Of a DNA stretch of 64,000 nucleotides, positions 32,139 through 42,250 are shown in pieces. Where the stretch lies: positions 124,001 to 188,000 of the forward strand of contig NZ_JAJPUI010000004.1 in NCBI RefSeq assembly GCF_021390935.1, written 5' to 3'. Position 1 is the first letter of the stretch; every line of letters starts with the position of its first letter. The stretch is from Streptomyces sp. CC228A. GTDB taxonomy: Bacteria > Actinomycetota > Actinomycetes > Streptomycetales > Streptomycetaceae. The notes beneath the pieces are model-generated. The model did no database searches, was not told where the DNA came from, and saw only the letters and a program-made list of their open reading frames with translations. Both the position numbers and the translations under genes were made by a program.

Positions 32139-32771
32139 TCAGACTCCCAGTTCCGCTTCCAGGGCCCGCGCCACCGCGTCCTTGTCGCCGTCGAGCTCCA
32201 CCCGCGCGGCCGCCTGCCGCCCGTACAGGAACAGCACCAGCTCACCCGGCTCACCCGTCACCGTGACCACGGGCGCCCCGCGGCGCGCCACCGCCGTCTG
32301 GCCGTTCGGGCGGCGCATCACCAGGCCCACGGGGCACCGGCGGCCCGCCAGCCGCGCCCCCTTCTCCAGCCGGGCCCACAGCGCGTCCGCGAACACCGGG
32401 TCCAGCTCGCGCGGCGTCCAGTCCGGCTGCGCCCGCCGCACGTCCTCCGTGTGCACGTAGAACTCCGCCGTGTTCGCGCCCTCGTCCACCTGCTTGATCG
32501 AGAACGGCGACATCCGCGGCGGCCCGCTGCGGATCAGCCGGACCAGCTCCTCGTACGGCTTCGCCGCGAACTCCGCCTGCACCCGCTCCAGCCGGTCCCG
32601 CAGCGCCCCCACCAGCACGCCCGCCGCAGCGTCCGGGCGCCGCTCCCGCACCACCACGTGGGCCGCGAGGTCGCGGGCGGTCCACCCGTCGCACAGGGTC
32701 GGGGCGTCCGGCCCGACCGCCTCCAACAGATCGGCCAGCAGGAGCCGTTCACGCTTCGCATGGGTCGACAT
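32139..32771 (-). CDS. TIGR03085 family metal-binding protein
   Basis: This 210-residue protein of the DinB/maleylpyruvate-isomerase-like fold begins [44 protein letters not shown] supplies a conserved histidine, and the metal site of the family is a His triad. C-terminal strands end with an SCP2-like segment. It is probably cytoplasmic and possibly mycothiol- or metal-linked, as suggested for this superfamily, but no reaction is established. It is divergent from hisI and forms a pair with the VOC gene three bases downstream. Confidence 0.82.
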   Translation of the reverse strand: MSTHAKRERLLLADLLEAVGPDAPTLCDGWTARDLAAHVVVRERRPDAAAGVLVGALRDRLERVQAEFAAKPYEELVRLIRSGPPRMSPFSIKQVDEGANTAEFYVHTEDVRRAQPDWTPRELDPVFADALWARLEKGARLAGRRCPVGLVMRRPNGQTAVARRGAPVVTVTGEPGELVLFLYGRQAAARVELDGDKDAVARALEAELGV

Positions 32772-32854
32772 GTCGGCCAGCGTACGGCGGGCCGCCCCGG
32801 TCCGCCCAGTGGACACGGCCGGGAGCGCCCCGCGGCGCGCGGCACAATGGCGTC

Positions 32855-33205
32855 ATGACCAGCAACCTTGACCCGGCCATCGCCGCCCGTCTCAAGCGCA
32901 GCCCCGACGGGCTGGTCCCGGCCATCGCCCAGCAGTACGACACCGGCGAGGTGCTCATGCTGGGCTGGATGGACGACGAGGCCCTGCACCGCACCCTCAC
33001 CACCGGCCGCTGCACCTACTGGTCCCGCAGCCGCCGCGAGTACTGGGTCAAGGGCGACACCTCCGGCCACGTCCAGCTGGTCAAGTCCGTCGCCCTGGAC
33101 TGCGACGCCGACACCCTCCTGGTCAAGGTCGACCAGGTCGGCGCCGCCTGCCACACCGGCGCCCGCACCTGCTTCGACGCCGACGTCCTCCCTCTGGGCC
33201 AGTAA
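32855..33205 (+). CDS. hisI: phosphoribosyl-AMP cyclohydrolase
   Basis: This 116-residue enzyme opens the adenine ring of phosphoribosyl-AMP, the third step of histidine synthesis. It requires zinc and magnesium. Signature residues are in [35 protein letters not shown] and the Cys-rich CHTGARTC. It is separate from the main his operon, as usual in Streptomyces, and only 11 bases precede trpE, so histidine and tryptophan genes are probably co-transcribed here. Confidence 0.97.
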   Translation: MTSNLDPAIAARLKRSPDGLVPAIAQQYDTGEVLMLGWMDDEALHRTLTTGRCTYWSRSRREYWVKGDTSGHVQLVKSVALDCDADTLLVKVDQVGAACHTGARTCFDADVLPLGQ

Positions 33206-33216
33206 GGTCGGGCGCC

Positions 33217-34704
33217 ATGGACCTCGAGACCTTCCGCAAGCTGGCGACCGACCGCCGCGTGATCCCCGTCAGCCGCCGCCTCCTCGCGGACGGCGACACC
33301 CCGGTGGGCCTCTACCGCAAGCTCGCCGCGGAGCGCCCCGGGACCTTCCTGCTGGAGTCCGCGGAGAACGGCCGCTCCTGGTCCCGCTACTCCTTCGTCG
33401 GGGTCCGCAGCGCCGCCGCGCTCACCGTGCGCGACGGACAGGCGCACTGGCTCGGCACGCCGCCCGTCGGCGTGCCCGTCGACGGCGACCCGCTGGCCGC
33501 GCTGCGCGCCACCGTCGAGGCCCTGCACACGCCGCGGGACCTGGCCGGCGGCATGCCGCCCTTCACCGGCGGCATGGTCGGCTACCTGGGCTACGACATC
33601 GTGCGCCGCCTGGAGCGCATCGGCGAGCACGGCACCGACGACCTGCGGCTGCCCGAGCTGACCATGCTGCTCACCTCGGACCTCGCGGTCCTCGACCACT
33701 GGGACGGCACGGTCCTGCTGATCGCCAACGCGATCAACCACAACGCCACGGACTCCGGCGTGGACGAGGCCTACGCGGACGCCGTGGCGCGGCTCGACGC
33801 CATGCAGGCCGACCTGACCAAGTCCGCCGAGTCCGCGCCCGCCGTCCTCCCGCCGTCCGAGCTGCCCGAGTCCACCGCGCTGTGGGGCGGGCCGGCCTAC
33901 CAGGACGCCGTGGAGGACATCAAGGAGCGCATCCGCGCCGGGGAGGCCTTCCAGGTCGTGCCGTCCCAGCGGTTCGAGACACCCTGCACGGCGAGCGCCC
34001 TCGACGTGTACCGGGTCCTGCGGGCCACCAACCCGTCGCCGTACATGTACCTCTTCCGCTTCGACGGGTTCGACGTCGTCGGGTCCAGCCCCGAAGCGCT
34101 GGTCAAGGTCGAGGACGGCCGCGCGATGGTGCACCCCATCGCCGGCACCCGGCCGCGCGGGGCCACCCCGCAGGAGGACCAGGCCCTCGCCGACGAGCTC
34201 ATCGCCGACCCCAAGGAACGCGCCGAGCACCTCATGCTCGTCGACCTCGCCCGCAACGACCTGGGCCGCGTCTGCCGGCCGGGCTCCGTGGAGGTCGTCG
34301 ACTTCATGTCGATCGAGCGGTACTCGCACGTCATGCACATCGTGTCGACCGTGACCGGCCGGGTCGCGGAGGACCGCTCCGCCTTCGACGTCCTCACCGC
34401 CTGCTTCCCCGCGGGAACGCTGTCCGGGGCGCCCAAGCCGCGCGCCATGCAGATCATCGAGGAGCTGGAGCCCAGCAGGCGCGGCCTGTACGGCGGCGCC
34501 GTCGGCTACCTGGACTTCGCGGGCGACTCCGACACCGCGATCGCCATCCGCACGGCCGTGCTGCGCGACGGCACCGCCTACGTGCAGGCCGGAGCCGGTG
34601 TCGTCGCCGACTCCGACCCGGTCGCCGAGGACACCGAGTGCCGCAACAAGGCGGCCGCGGTGCTGCGCGCCGTCCACACCGCCAACCGGATGAACCGGGT
34701 CTGA
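33217..34704 (+). CDS. trpE: anthranilate synthase component I
   Basis: This 495-residue protein makes anthranilate from chorismate with ammonia supplied by TrpG (not in this window). The LLES feedback motif (residues 45-48) that binds tryptophan is intact, so the enzyme should be inhibited by tryptophan. The chorismate-binding domain has [36 protein letters not shown] and [14 protein letters not shown]. The length is normal for a stand-alone TrpE, and there is no fused TrpG domain. Confidence 0.97.
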   Translation: MDLETFRKLATDRRVIPVSRRLLADGDTPVGLYRKLAAERPGTFLLESAENGRSWSRYSFVGVRSAAALTVRDGQAHWLGTPPVGVPVDGDPLAALRATVEALHTPRDLAGGMPPFTGGMVGYLGYDIVRRLERIGEHGTDDLRLPELTMLLTSDLAVLDHWDGTVLLIANAINHNATDSGVDEAYADAVARLDAMQADLTKSAESAPAVLPPSELPESTALWGGPAYQDAVEDIKERIRAGEAFQVVPSQRFETPCTASALDVYRVLRATNPSPYMYLFRFDGFDVVGSSPEALVKVEDGRAMVHPIAGTRPRGATPQEDQALADELIADPKERAEHLMLVDLARNDLGRVCRPGSVEVVDFMSIERYSHVMHIVSTVTGRVAEDRSAFDVLTACFPAGTLSGAPKPRAMQIIEELEPSRRGLYGGAVGYLDFAGDSDTAIAIRTAVLRDGTAYVQAGAGVVADSDPVAEDTECRNKAAAVLRAVHTANRMNRV

Positions 34705-34741
34705 CTGCGGCGAGCCGGGAGGCATGGGGGATAGTGGGTGC

Positions 34742-35470
34742 GTGAGTGCCGCATCCGTACCCCAGCCCCGTCCCGCGCGCGCGGGTGGCGCGGCGGCCGC
34801 AGGCGGCGGCCGCCGCAGCCTCGCCGCAGCGCTCCTCCTGGGCGCCGTCGGCGCCGCCGCCGTCCTGCTCGCCTCGGGCCAGACCTGGACCACCGGCACG
34901 GTCACCGGCAGCGGCGGCAGCTTCCGCCTCGACGCCTCGGGCGGTGACGTCACCGGCGTCCCGACCGCCCTCGCGGTGGTCGGGCTCGCGGCCCTCGTCG
35001 CCGTCCTCGCGGCCCGGGGCACCGGCCGGCGGATCGTCGCCCTGCTCCTCGCCGCCAGCGGCGCGGGAGCGGCCCTGGCCGCCTTCCTGGGCGCCTCCGA
35101 CAGCGCGGCCCTCGACGCGGAGGCCGCCCGCACCACCGGTGACGCCGCCGCCCGCGTCGAGGGGCTCGCCCAGACCGCCTGGCCGACCGTGGCGGGCACG
35201 GCGGCCCTGCTGATCCTCGCCGCCGGACTGATCGCCTTGCGCCACGGCTCGGCGTGGCCCGCCATGTCGGGCCGGTACGAGAGGGACGGCGGCCCGCGCG
35301 CCCGTGCCGCCCGCCGCCCTGCCGCGGAGCCCGAGCGGCCGGAGGAGCTGTGGAAGGCCCTCGACCGCGGCGAGGACCCCACGGCCCCCGAGGACCGGCA
35401 GGACCCCGCGGCCCCCGAGGACCGGCAGGACCCCGCGGCCCCCGAGGACCGGCAGGACCCCGCGGACTGA
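34742..35470 (+). CDS. Trp biosynthesis-associated membrane protein (TIGR02234)
   Basis: This 242-residue membrane protein belongs to a family found in actinobacterial trp regions. It has four hydrophobic segments (about 20-45, 70-90, 95-120 and 145-165), with a periplasmic WTTGTV patch typical of the family. The C-terminus carries nearly three 9-residue tandem repeats (EDRQDPAAP, bases 35390-35467). GTG at 34742 is preferred because GGGGGA lies about ten bases upstream; ATG at 34724 would overlap its own ribosome site. The function is unknown; a link to tryptophan supply rests on location only. Confidence 0.83.
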   Translation: MSAASVPQPRPARAGGAAAAGGGRRSLAAALLLGAVGAAAVLLASGQTWTTGTVTGSGGSFRLDASGGDVTGVPTALAVVGLAALVAVLAARGTGRRIVALLLAASGAGAALAAFLGASDSAALDAEAARTTGDAAARVEGLAQTAWPTVAGTAALLILAAGLIALRHGSAWPAMSGRYERDGGPRARAARRPAAEPERPEELWKALDRGEDPTAPEDRQDPAAPEDRQDPAAPEDRQDPAD

Positions 35471-35611
35471 CCACCGGGACCCCGCCCACCGGCGCTCCGC
35501 TGCGGCGGCACCCCCCGGATCACCCGCGGGTGCGCGCGTGCGGGACAATGGCGGCGAGCGACCGCACTCCGCGGGGCCTCACCACAGAGCAACATCAACG
35601 AGGAGCAACTC

Positions 35612-35863
35612 ATGGCGGGCAGCGCCCACGGACACACCCCGGCCGCCTGGACCGGTGTCATGATCGCCTTCATCGGCTTCTGCGTCGCCGGTGTCTTCAT
35701 GGTCGCGGCCAACCCGCTCGGTTTCTGGGCCGGCCTGGGGATCGTGGTGCTCGGCGGCGTCGTCGGCGGCATCATGCGCATGATGGGCATGGGCCAGCAG
35801 AAGCCGACCGCGGAGCAGCTGGAGGCCCGCTCCCGCGCCGCGGGCGCCCAGGCGTCCTCCTGA
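35612..35863 (+). CDS. HGxxPAAW motif-containing small membrane protein
   Basis: This 83-residue protein starts MAGSAHGHTPAAWTG, giving the exact HGxxPAAW motif that names the family. Two transmembrane helices follow (about 14-32 and 37-56), with a charged C-terminus. The ATG is preceded by GAGGAG. Such proteins are conserved beside trpC in Streptomyces; their role is unknown. Confidence 0.88.
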   Translation: MAGSAHGHTPAAWTGVMIAFIGFCVAGVFMVAANPLGFWAGLGIVVLGGVVGGIMRMMGMGQQKPTAEQLEARSRAAGAQASS

Positions 35864-36009
35864 CTCTCCGCTCCGCCGCAGGCGGCAGCGCGCGCGAGGC
35901 GCGGTCCGGCGGTCCCGGGCTGCGCCTTTCCGCTGCGCGCCGCACCGCCGCGGCACCCTTGCGGACGCACGGGGCTGCGCCGCCCCGCACCCGCGGCGAC
36001 AATCACCGG

Positions 36010-36585
36010 ATGGACGCCACCCCGCCCGCCGCCGCCCCGCCCCAGCCGGCGCCGCCTCCGCCCGCCCCGCACCAGGCCGCCGTCCCGGCCCACGGGGACC
36101 CGCCGCAGGCCGACCCGCCCCACGGACCGGCCGCCGCACCGCCGCACACGCCCCCGTCGCGGGCCGTGCCGCCCCACGGCGCCCCTCCGCCCCTTGCCCG
36201 GCGCGTCGCCGCGCCCCTCGGCCTCCTCGCCGGAGCCGCCGCCGCCTTCGCGTTCGTCGCCGCCGTGGACCCCAACGAACCGGGCCACTACCCGGCCTGC
36301 CCGCTGCTCCAGTACACCGGCCTGTACTGCCCGGGCTGCGGCGGGCTGCGCAGCGCGCACGCCTTCGCCCACGGGGACCTGGCCACCGCCCTGGGCGCCA
36401 ACGCCATGGCCGTCGCCGGCTACGCCGTCTTCGCCGCGCTGATGCTCGTCTGGCTCGTCAAGGCCGTCCGCGGCGTACGGTTCCACCTCACCGTCCACCC
36501 CGTCGCCTGGTGGGTGCTCGGCACCGGCGCCGCGCTGTTCTGCGTGATCCGGAACCTGCCGTTCGGCGCCTCGCTCGCTCCGTGA
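36010..36585 (+). CDS. DUF2752 domain-containing membrane protein
   Basis: This 191-residue protein has a proline-rich cytoplasmic N-terminus (about 1-60) and three transmembrane helices. Between the first two is the DUF2752 signature CPLLQYTGLYCPGCGGLRSAH, whose cysteines could bind a metal or form disulfides. Neighbours on both sides are small membrane proteins of the trp region. The function of DUF2752 is unknown. The N-terminal ~60 residues are very low complexity, so the start could lie further in. Confidence 0.83.
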   Translation: MDATPPAAAPPQPAPPPPAPHQAAVPAHGDPPQADPPHGPAAAPPHTPPSRAVPPHGAPPPLARRVAAPLGLLAGAAAAFAFVAAVDPNEPGHYPACPLLQYTGLYCPGCGGLRSAHAFAHGDLATALGANAMAVAGYAVFAALMLVWLVKAVRGVRFHLTVHPVAWWVLGTGAALFCVIRNLPFGASLAP

Positions 36586-36736
36586 GACGGTCCCCCGAAC
36601 CAGCAGGTCAGCGCCGTAGGGTGGGAGCGAGCCCGAGGCACGGGCCGTGGCCCGTGCGGTTTCCCGCCGCCCGGCCGGATACCATCGAGGTGTCCGGCTG
36701 ATCAGACATCACACCCTCCGGAAGGGGGCCTCTCGC

Positions 36737-37546
36737 GTGAGTGTGCTCGACGAGATCATCGAAGGAGTGCGCGCCGACCTCGCGGAGCGGCAGGCGCGGG
36801 TCTCCCTCGACGAGCTCAAGGAGCGGGCCGCCAAGGCGCCCCAGGCCCGTGACGGAGCGGCCGCGCTGCGCGGCGAAGGCGTCCAGGTCATCTGCGAGGT
36901 GAAGCGGTCCAGCCCCTCCAAGGGCGCCCTCGCCGCCATCGCGGACCCCGCCGCCCTCGCCGCCGACTACGAGGCGGGCGGCGCCGCCGTCATCTCCGTC
37001 CTCACCGAGGAGCGGCGCTTCGGAGGGTCGCTCGCCGACCTGGAGGCCGTCCGCGCCCGGGTCGACATCCCCGTCCTGCGCAAGGACTTCATCGTCACCG
37101 CCTACCAGCTGTGGGAGGCGCGGGCCTACGGCGCCGACCTCGCCCTGCTGATCGTGGCCGCCCTGGACCAGCCCGCGCTGGTCTCGCTGATCGAGCGCGC
37201 CGAGTCCATCGGACTCACCCCGCTCGTGGAGGTCCACGACGAGGAGGAGGCCGCCCGGGCGGTCGACGCAGGCGCCCGCGTCATCGGCGTCAACGCCCGC
37301 GACCTGAAGACCCTCAAGGTGGACCGCTCCACCTTCGAGCGGGTCGTCCCGGAGATCCCGTCGGGCATCGTCAGGATCGCCGAGTCCGGTGTCCGCGGCC
37401 CGCACGACCTGATCGCCTACGCCAACGCCGGCGCCGACGCCGTCCTGGTCGGCGAGTCGCTCGTCACCGTCCGCGACCCGAAGGCGGCCGTGGCCGACCT
37501 CGTCGCGGCGGGCGCCCACCCCGCGCTGCGCCACGGGCGGGACTGA
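36737..37546 (+). CDS. trpC: indole-3-glycerol phosphate synthase
   Basis: This 269-residue (beta-alpha)8 barrel converts CdRP to indole-3-glycerol phosphate. Motifs are [11 protein letters not shown] near residue 55, [33 protein letters not shown] and [11 protein letters not shown]. The preceding isomerase step is expected from PriA. The GTG start has GGAAGGGGG upstream. TACCAT at 36680-36685 is a reasonable -10 element for a promoter in the 150-base gap. It is followed by trpM, trpB and trpA. Confidence 0.96.
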   Translation: MSVLDEIIEGVRADLAERQARVSLDELKERAAKAPQARDGAAALRGEGVQVICEVKRSSPSKGALAAIADPAALAADYEAGGAAVISVLTEERRFGGSLADLEAVRARVDIPVLRKDFIVTAYQLWEARAYGADLALLIVAALDQPALVSLIERAESIGLTPLVEVHDEEEAARAVDAGARVIGVNARDLKTLKVDRSTFERVVPEIPSGIVRIAESGVRGPHDLIAYANAGADAVLVGESLVTVRDPKAAVADLVAAGAHPALRHGRD

Positions 37547-37554
37547 CCCCCGCC

Positions 37555-37745
37555 ATGACCGCCCCCGTCACCCGCTGCCCCGCCGCGCCCCCGCGGCGTA
37601 CGCCCGCCTGGCCCGGGGCTGCCGCCCGCGCGGCTGCCGGGCCCCGGCGCGGCGCGTGCACGGGCGGCGGGTGCGGTACGTCATCGGCGACGAACCGGGC
37701 CAGGTCAACGGGATGCGATGGCGCGTGAGGACCGCGTGCCGTTAG
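37555..37745 (+). pseudogene. trpM: tryptophan biosynthesis modulator TrpM, apparently frameshifted
   Basis: Between trpC and trpB, Streptomyces carry a small gene (trpX/trpM) encoding a basic protein that modulates tryptophan synthesis. Here the expected conserved body, YARLARGCRPRGCRAP then RRVRYVIGDEPGQVNGMRWR, is open at 37599-37745 (stop TAG). That frame contains no usable start codon. The ATG at 37555 (MTAPVTRC) is in the neighbouring frame. One missing C in the CCCCC run at 37588-37592 would join them into a protein of about 63 residues. As assembled, the frame from 37555 would give a 57-residue unrelated product ending at 37728. The assignment relies on my memory of the TrpM sequence. 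Confidence 0.6.
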
Positions 37746-37930
37746 CGGTCCCCTCGGGGGGCGCCGTGCGTCCCCCGCACCCCCTGCCGCACGGCGGCCG
37801 GGGACGGAGGCGCCGCCTCCGGGAGTGCCCCGCGCTGTGCGGGGAGAGGACCGCCGACGCCACCACGACGTGCACCCACACCCTCGCAGGCCCCCCGCAG
37901 GGGCCAGTCCTGGCATAGGAGCATGCGCTG

Positions 37931-39169
37931 ATGTCCAGCGAGTTCTTCATCCCCGACCCGGAACGCCGGGTCCCCGACGCCGCCGGCTACTTCGGCGCCT
38001 TCGGCGGCACGTTCATCCCCGAGGCCCTCGTCGCCGCCGTCGACGAGGTCGCCGTCGAGTACGAGAAGGCCAAGGCCGACCCCGTCTTCGCCCGCGAGCT
38101 CGACGAGCTGCTGAGGCACTACACCGGCCGGCCGAGCGCTCTGACCGAGGTGCCGCGGTTCGCCGGGCACGCCGGCGGCGCCCGCGTCTTCCTGAAGCGC
38201 GAGGACCTCAACCACACCGGCTCCCACAAGATCAACAACGTGCTCGGCCAGGCCCTCCTCACCCGGCGCATGGGCAAGACCCGCGTCATCGCCGAGACGG
38301 GAGCCGGACAGCACGGCGTCGCCACCGCCACCGCCTGCGCCCTGTTCGGGCTCGACTGCACCATCTACATGGGCGAGGTCGACACCCGGCGCCAGGCCCT
38401 CAACGTGGCCCGCATGCGCATGCTCGGCGCCGAGGTCGTCGCCGTGAAGTCCGGCAGCCGCACCCTCAAGGACGCCATCAACGAGGCGTTCCGCGACTGG
38501 GTCGCCAACGTCGACAGCACGCACTACCTGTTCGGGACCGTCGCGGGCCCGCACCCGTTCCCCGCCATGGTGCGCGACTTCCACCGCGTCATCGGCGTCG
38601 AGGCGCGCCGCCAGATCCTGGAGCGCGCCGGCCGGCTGCCCGACGCCGCCGTCGCCTGCGTGGGCGGCGGCTCCAACGCCATCGGCCTCTTCCACGCCTT
38701 CATCCCCGACGCCTCCGTCCGCCTCGTCGGCTGCGAGCCCGCCGGGCACGGCATCGAGACCGGCGAGCACGCGGCCACGCTCACCGCGGGCGAGCCGGGC
38801 ATCCTGCACGGGTCCCGCTCGTACGTCCTGCAGGACGACGAGGGCCAGATCACGGAGCCGTACTCGATCTCGGCCGGCCTGGACTACCCCGGCATCGGAC
38901 CCGAGCACGCCTACCTGAAGGACTCCGGGCGCGGCGAGTACCGGGCCGTCACCGACGACGCCGCCATGCAGGCGCTGCGCCTGCTGTCGCGCACCGAGGG
39001 GATCATCCCGGCCATCGAGTCGGCGCACGCCCTCGCCGGGGCCCTGGAGCTCGGGCGCGAACTCGGCCCGGACGGGCTGCTCGTGGTCAACCTGTCCGGC
39101 CGCGGCGACAAGGACATGGACACCGCTGCCCGCTACTTCGGGCTCTACGACGGGGAGGGCTCCGAGTGA
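37931..39169 (+). CDS. trpB: tryptophan synthase subunit beta
   Basis: This 412-residue PLP enzyme joins indole and serine to make tryptophan. The N-terminal [13 protein letters not shown] is typical, and the PLP lysine is Lys100 in [33 protein letters not shown] (phosphate cup) and [13 protein letters not shown] follow. ATG 37931 has GGAG ten bases upstream. The 185-base gap after trpM is G+C-rich and contains no other gene. It overlaps trpA by four bases. Confidence 0.97.
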   Translation: MSSEFFIPDPERRVPDAAGYFGAFGGTFIPEALVAAVDEVAVEYEKAKADPVFARELDELLRHYTGRPSALTEVPRFAGHAGGARVFLKREDLNHTGSHKINNVLGQALLTRRMGKTRVIAETGAGQHGVATATACALFGLDCTIYMGEVDTRRQALNVARMRMLGAEVVAVKSGSRTLKDAINEAFRDWVANVDSTHYLFGTVAGPHPFPAMVRDFHRVIGVEARRQILERAGRLPDAAVACVGGGSNAIGLFHAFIPDASVRLVGCEPAGHGIETGEHAATLTAGEPGILHGSRSYVLQDDEGQITEPYSISAGLDYPGIGPEHAYLKDSGRGEYRAVTDDAAMQALRLLSRTEGIIPAIESAHALAGALELGRELGPDGLLVVNLSGRGDKDMDTAARYFGLYDGEGSE

Positions 39170-39981
39170 GCGGCACCATCCACCTGCTGAGCGACACCCT
39201 CGCCAAGGCGAAGGCGGAGAACCGGGCGGCGCTCATCGCCTACCTGCCGGCCGGCTTCCCCACCGTGGACGACGGCATCGACGCGATCAAGGCGGTGCTG
39301 GACGGCGGCGCCGACGTGGTCGAGGTCGGGCTGCCGCACAGCGACCCGGTCCTCGACGGCCCGGTCATCCAGACCGCCGACGACATCGCCCTGCGCGGCG
39401 GTGTGAAGATCGCCGACGTGCTGCGGACGGTGCGGGAGGCCTACGAGGCCAGCGGCAAGCCGATCCTCGTCATGACCTACTGGAACCCCATCGACCGCTA
39501 CGGCGTCGAGCGGTTCACCGCCGAACTGGCCGAGGCCGGCGGCGCCGGCTGCATCCTGCCGGACCTGCCGGTCCAGGAGTCCGCGCTGTGGCGCGAGCAC
39601 GCCGAGAAGCACGGCCTGGCCACCGTCTTCGTCGTGGCCCCGAGCAGCAAGGACGAGCGGCTCGCCACCATCACGGCCGCCGGCTCCGGCTTCGTCTACG
39701 CCGCCTCCCTCATGGGCGTCACCGGCACCCGCGCGTCCGTGGGCGCGCAGGCCGCCGACCTGGTGGAGCGCACCCGCGCCACCACGGACCTGCCGGTGTG
39801 CGTCGGGCTCGGCGTCTCCGACGCCGCGCAGGCCGCGGAAGTGGCGTCCTTCGCGGACGGCGTCATCGTCGGCTCCGCCTTCGTCAAGCGGCTGCTGGAC
39901 GCCGACGACCGCACGAGCGGCCTGGCCGCCGTACGGGAACTGGCGGGCGAACTCGCCCGGGGCGTGCGACGGGACTCCTAG
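39166..39981 (+). CDS. trpA: tryptophan synthase subunit alpha
   Basis: This 271-residue (beta-alpha)8 barrel cleaves indole-3-glycerol phosphate and channels indole to TrpB. Catalytic Glu53 ([11 protein letters not shown]) and Asp64 (VLDGPVIQ) are in place, as are the loops PDLPVQES and [10 protein letters not shown]. The GTG overlaps the trpB stop as GTGA. A hairpin terminator follows 42 bases after the stop. Confidence 0.97.
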   Translation: MSGTIHLLSDTLAKAKAENRAALIAYLPAGFPTVDDGIDAIKAVLDGGADVVEVGLPHSDPVLDGPVIQTADDIALRGGVKIADVLRTVREAYEASGKPILVMTYWNPIDRYGVERFTAELAEAGGAGCILPDLPVQESALWREHAEKHGLATVFVVAPSSKDERLATITAAGSGFVYAASLMGVTGTRASVGAQAADLVERTRATTDLPVCVGLGVSDAAQAAEVASFADGVIVGSAFVKRLLDADDRTSGLAAVRELAGELARGVRRDS

Positions 39982-40022
39982 CGGTTCCCGGGGTTTCGTC
40001 GCTCGAACGGGTGGATGTCGGT

Positions 40023-40050
40023 CCGGGGAGGCACGCGGGTGCCTCCCCGG
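40023..40050 (+). terminator. rho-independent terminator of the trp operon
   Basis: A perfect 12-bp stem (40023-40034 with 40039-40050, arm CCGGGGAGGCAC) with a GCGG loop is followed by TTCGTTT. It sits between trpA and the start of the DsbA-like gene, only 14 bases from that start, so some read-through control is possible. Confidence 0.82.
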
Positions 40051-40064
40051 TTCGTTTGCCGGGC

Positions 40065-40922
40065 GTGAACGAGAACAGCAGCGCGGGGAAGCGGAGCGCC
40101 CGGGAACGGCTCCAGCAGCAGCGCCAGCGGGAGCACGCCCGGGAGAAGCGCCGCAGAGCCCTGCTCGTGACGGCGGCCGTCGTGGGCGTGCTCGGCCTGG
40201 CCGCCGTGGTCGGCGTCCTGGCGGCCAACAGCGGCGGCGACGACGGGGACAGCGCCGCGGGCCCCGTCGTCGCCCCCTCCGGCGCCGTCGGCGACGACCG
40301 GCTCATCATCCCCGTCGGCGCGTCCGACGCGCCCTCCACGCTGACCGTGTGGGAGGACTTCCGCTGCCCCGCCTGCGCGTTCTTCGAGACCACGTACCGC
40401 GACACCATCCACGAGCTGACCGACTCGGGCCAGATCAAGGTCGAGTACCGGCTCGCCACGATCATCGACGGCAACATGGGCGGCAGCGGCTCGCTGAACG
40501 CGGCGAACGCGGCGGCGTGCGCGCAGGACGCCGGCCGGTTCGTCCCGTACCACGACGTCCTCTTCCAGAACCAGCCGATGGAGACGGACGACGCCTTCTC
40601 GAACAACCAGACCCTCTTCGACCTCGCGGGCAAGGTCCAGGGCCTGGACACTCCCGCCTTCCGCAGCTGCGTCGCCGACGGCACCCACAAGGCCTGGGCG
40701 AACGAGTCCAACGAGGCGTTCCTCGCCGGGGACTTCCGCGGCACTCCCACGGTGCTGCTGAACGGAGAACCGATCTTCCCCGCCAAGGGCGGCGAGCAGA
40801 TCTCGCCGGAGAACCTGAAGAAGTGGGTCACGGAGGCCAACCAGGGCAAGCAGCCCGGCACGGCCACCCCGACCGGCGCCGCCACCGCGACGGGGACCCC
40901 GACGGCGTCCCCCGCCGGCTGA
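40065..40922 (+). CDS. membrane-anchored DsbA-family thioredoxin-fold protein
   Basis: This 285-residue protein has a charged Arg/Gln-rich cytoplasmic segment (about 5-31), one transmembrane helix (32-53) and an external thioredoxin fold with redox site C-P-A-C (Cys101-Cys104). The cis-proline loop is G-T-P-T-V near residue 228, and a Thr/Ala/Pro tail ends the protein. It is the paralogue of the 7595-8410 protein with the same architecture. It should act on disulfides of exported proteins. The GTG start at 40065 is 14 bases past the trp terminator. Confidence 0.9.
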   Translation: MNENSSAGKRSARERLQQQRQREHAREKRRRALLVTAAVVGVLGLAAVVGVLAANSGGDDGDSAAGPVVAPSGAVGDDRLIIPVGASDAPSTLTVWEDFRCPACAFFETTYRDTIHELTDSGQIKVEYRLATIIDGNMGGSGSLNAANAAACAQDAGRFVPYHDVLFQNQPMETDDAFSNNQTLFDLAGKVQGLDTPAFRSCVADGTHKAWANESNEAFLAGDFRGTPTVLLNGEPIFPAKGGEQISPENLKKWVTEANQGKQPGTATPTGAATATGTPTASPAG

Positions 40923-41276
40923 GACCGAGCCGGGCAACGCCCGGCGCCGCCACGCCCCCGCGCCGCCCCGCCGGCCGGGGGCCGTACGGACCTCGCGGCG
41001 GCCGCGGCGGCGCACCCGGTCCGCGACCGCCCGTGCCGCGGCGGCCGCGGCGCCCGCCGGGGCCGACCCGGGCCCGGCGGGGCCCGGCGGGATCCGGAGG
41101 CCCGCGTCCGCCCGCACCTGTCCCGGTGCTCCGGAGGCCCCGCCCGCCGCACCCGCCTCCCGTGCCCGCGCGGCCCCGGTCGGCCCGGCGGGGAGCGGGC
41201 GCGGCAGTGACGTTATGCAGTCTTTGCCGGGTGGGCTGCCCTCGGGTCCGCTCGGCAAGGTAGCGTCGGTCCTGCC
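40923..41276 (+). other. intergenic region before lgt
   Basis: This 354-base gap has no credible gene. A short 7-bp hairpin (GCCGGGC-AAC-GCCCGGC, 40929-40945) just after the dsbA-like stop could be a weak terminator. The middle is extremely G+C-rich and low in complexity. The last 70 bases (GTGACGTTATGCAGTC onward) have normal composition and probably hold the lgt promoter, which I cannot pinpoint. Confidence 0.4.
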
Positions 41277-42230
41277 ATGGACCTTGCCTACATTCCCAGC
41301 CCGTCGACCGGCGTCCTCGAACTCGGACCGGTTCCGCTGCGCGGCTACGCCTTCTGCATCATCATCGGTGTCTTCGTCGCCGTCTGGTACGGCAACAAGC
41401 GCTGGATCGCCCGGGGCGGCAAAGCCGGCACCGTGGCCGACATCGCCGTCTGGGCGGTGCCGTTCGGGCTGGTCGGCGGCCGGCTCTACCACGTGATCAC
41501 CGACTACCAGCTGTACTTCAGCGAGGGTGAGAACTGGGTCGACGCCTTCAAGATCTGGGAGGGCGGCCTAGGGATCTGGGGCGCCGTCGCCCTCGGCGCG
41601 GTCGGCGCCTGGATCGGGGCCCGCAGGCGGGGTGTGCCGCTGCCCGCGTACGCCGACGCCATCGCGCCCGGCATCGCCCTCGCCCAGGCCATCGGCCGCT
41701 GGGGCAACTGGTTCAACCAGGAGCTGTACGGCAAGCCGACCGACCTGCCGTGGGCGCTGGAGATCTCCGAGGGCGTGAACCGGGAGGCGGGCCTCTACCA
41801 CCCGACCTTCCTGTACGAGTCGCTGTGGTGCGTCGGCGTCGCGCTGCTCGTCGTGTGGGCCGACCGCCGCTTCACCCTCGGCCACGGGCGGGCCTTCGCG
41901 CTGTACGTCGCCGCGTACTGCGTCGGCCGCGCCTGGATCGAGTACATGCGCATCGACGACGCCCACCACATCCTGGGCCTGCGCCTCAACGTGTGGACCG
42001 CGCTGCTGGTGTTCCTGCTGGCCGTCACGTACATCGTGGTGTCGGCGCGGGTCCGGCCGGGCCGCGAGAAGGTCGTGGAGCCGGGCGCCGGCGCACCGGC
42101 AGGGGACGCCGGCGGCGCCACCGCGGAGGGCGGCGAGGACGCCGAGGACGCGAAGGACGCCGAGGCTGTGGGGGACGGCACCGCCGCGGGCGGTTCCGGG
42201 GACGCGGCCCGCCAGAAGCAGAAGTCGTAG
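41277..42230 (+). CDS. lgt: prolipoprotein diacylglyceryl transferase
   Basis: This is a 317-residue inner-membrane enzyme that attaches diacylglycerol from phosphatidylglycerol to the lipobox cysteine of prolipoproteins. It has about seven transmembrane helices. The conserved GGRLYHVITDY (essential Arg/His) lies near residue 66, and the Lgt signature IGRWGNWFNQELYG near residue 140. The C-terminal tail of about 60 residues is acidic, Ala/Gly-rich and cytoplasmic, longer than in E. coli but common in Streptomyces. Confidence 0.96.
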   Translation: MDLAYIPSPSTGVLELGPVPLRGYAFCIIIGVFVAVWYGNKRWIARGGKAGTVADIAVWAVPFGLVGGRLYHVITDYQLYFSEGENWVDAFKIWEGGLGIWGAVALGAVGAWIGARRRGVPLPAYADAIAPGIALAQAIGRWGNWFNQELYGKPTDLPWALEISEGVNREAGLYHPTFLYESLWCVGVALLVVWADRRFTLGHGRAFALYVAAYCVGRAWIEYMRIDDAHHILGLRLNVWTALLVFLLAVTYIVVSARVRPGREKVVEPGAGAPAGDAGGATAEGGEDAEDAKDAEAVGDGTAAGGSGDAARQKQKS

Positions 42231-42250
42231 CGACACGGGACGACCGCCGT

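Noticed and set aside
36586..36736. Tryptophan leader peptide/attenuator before trpC
   Set aside because: No short frame with consecutive Trp codons next to alternative hairpins.
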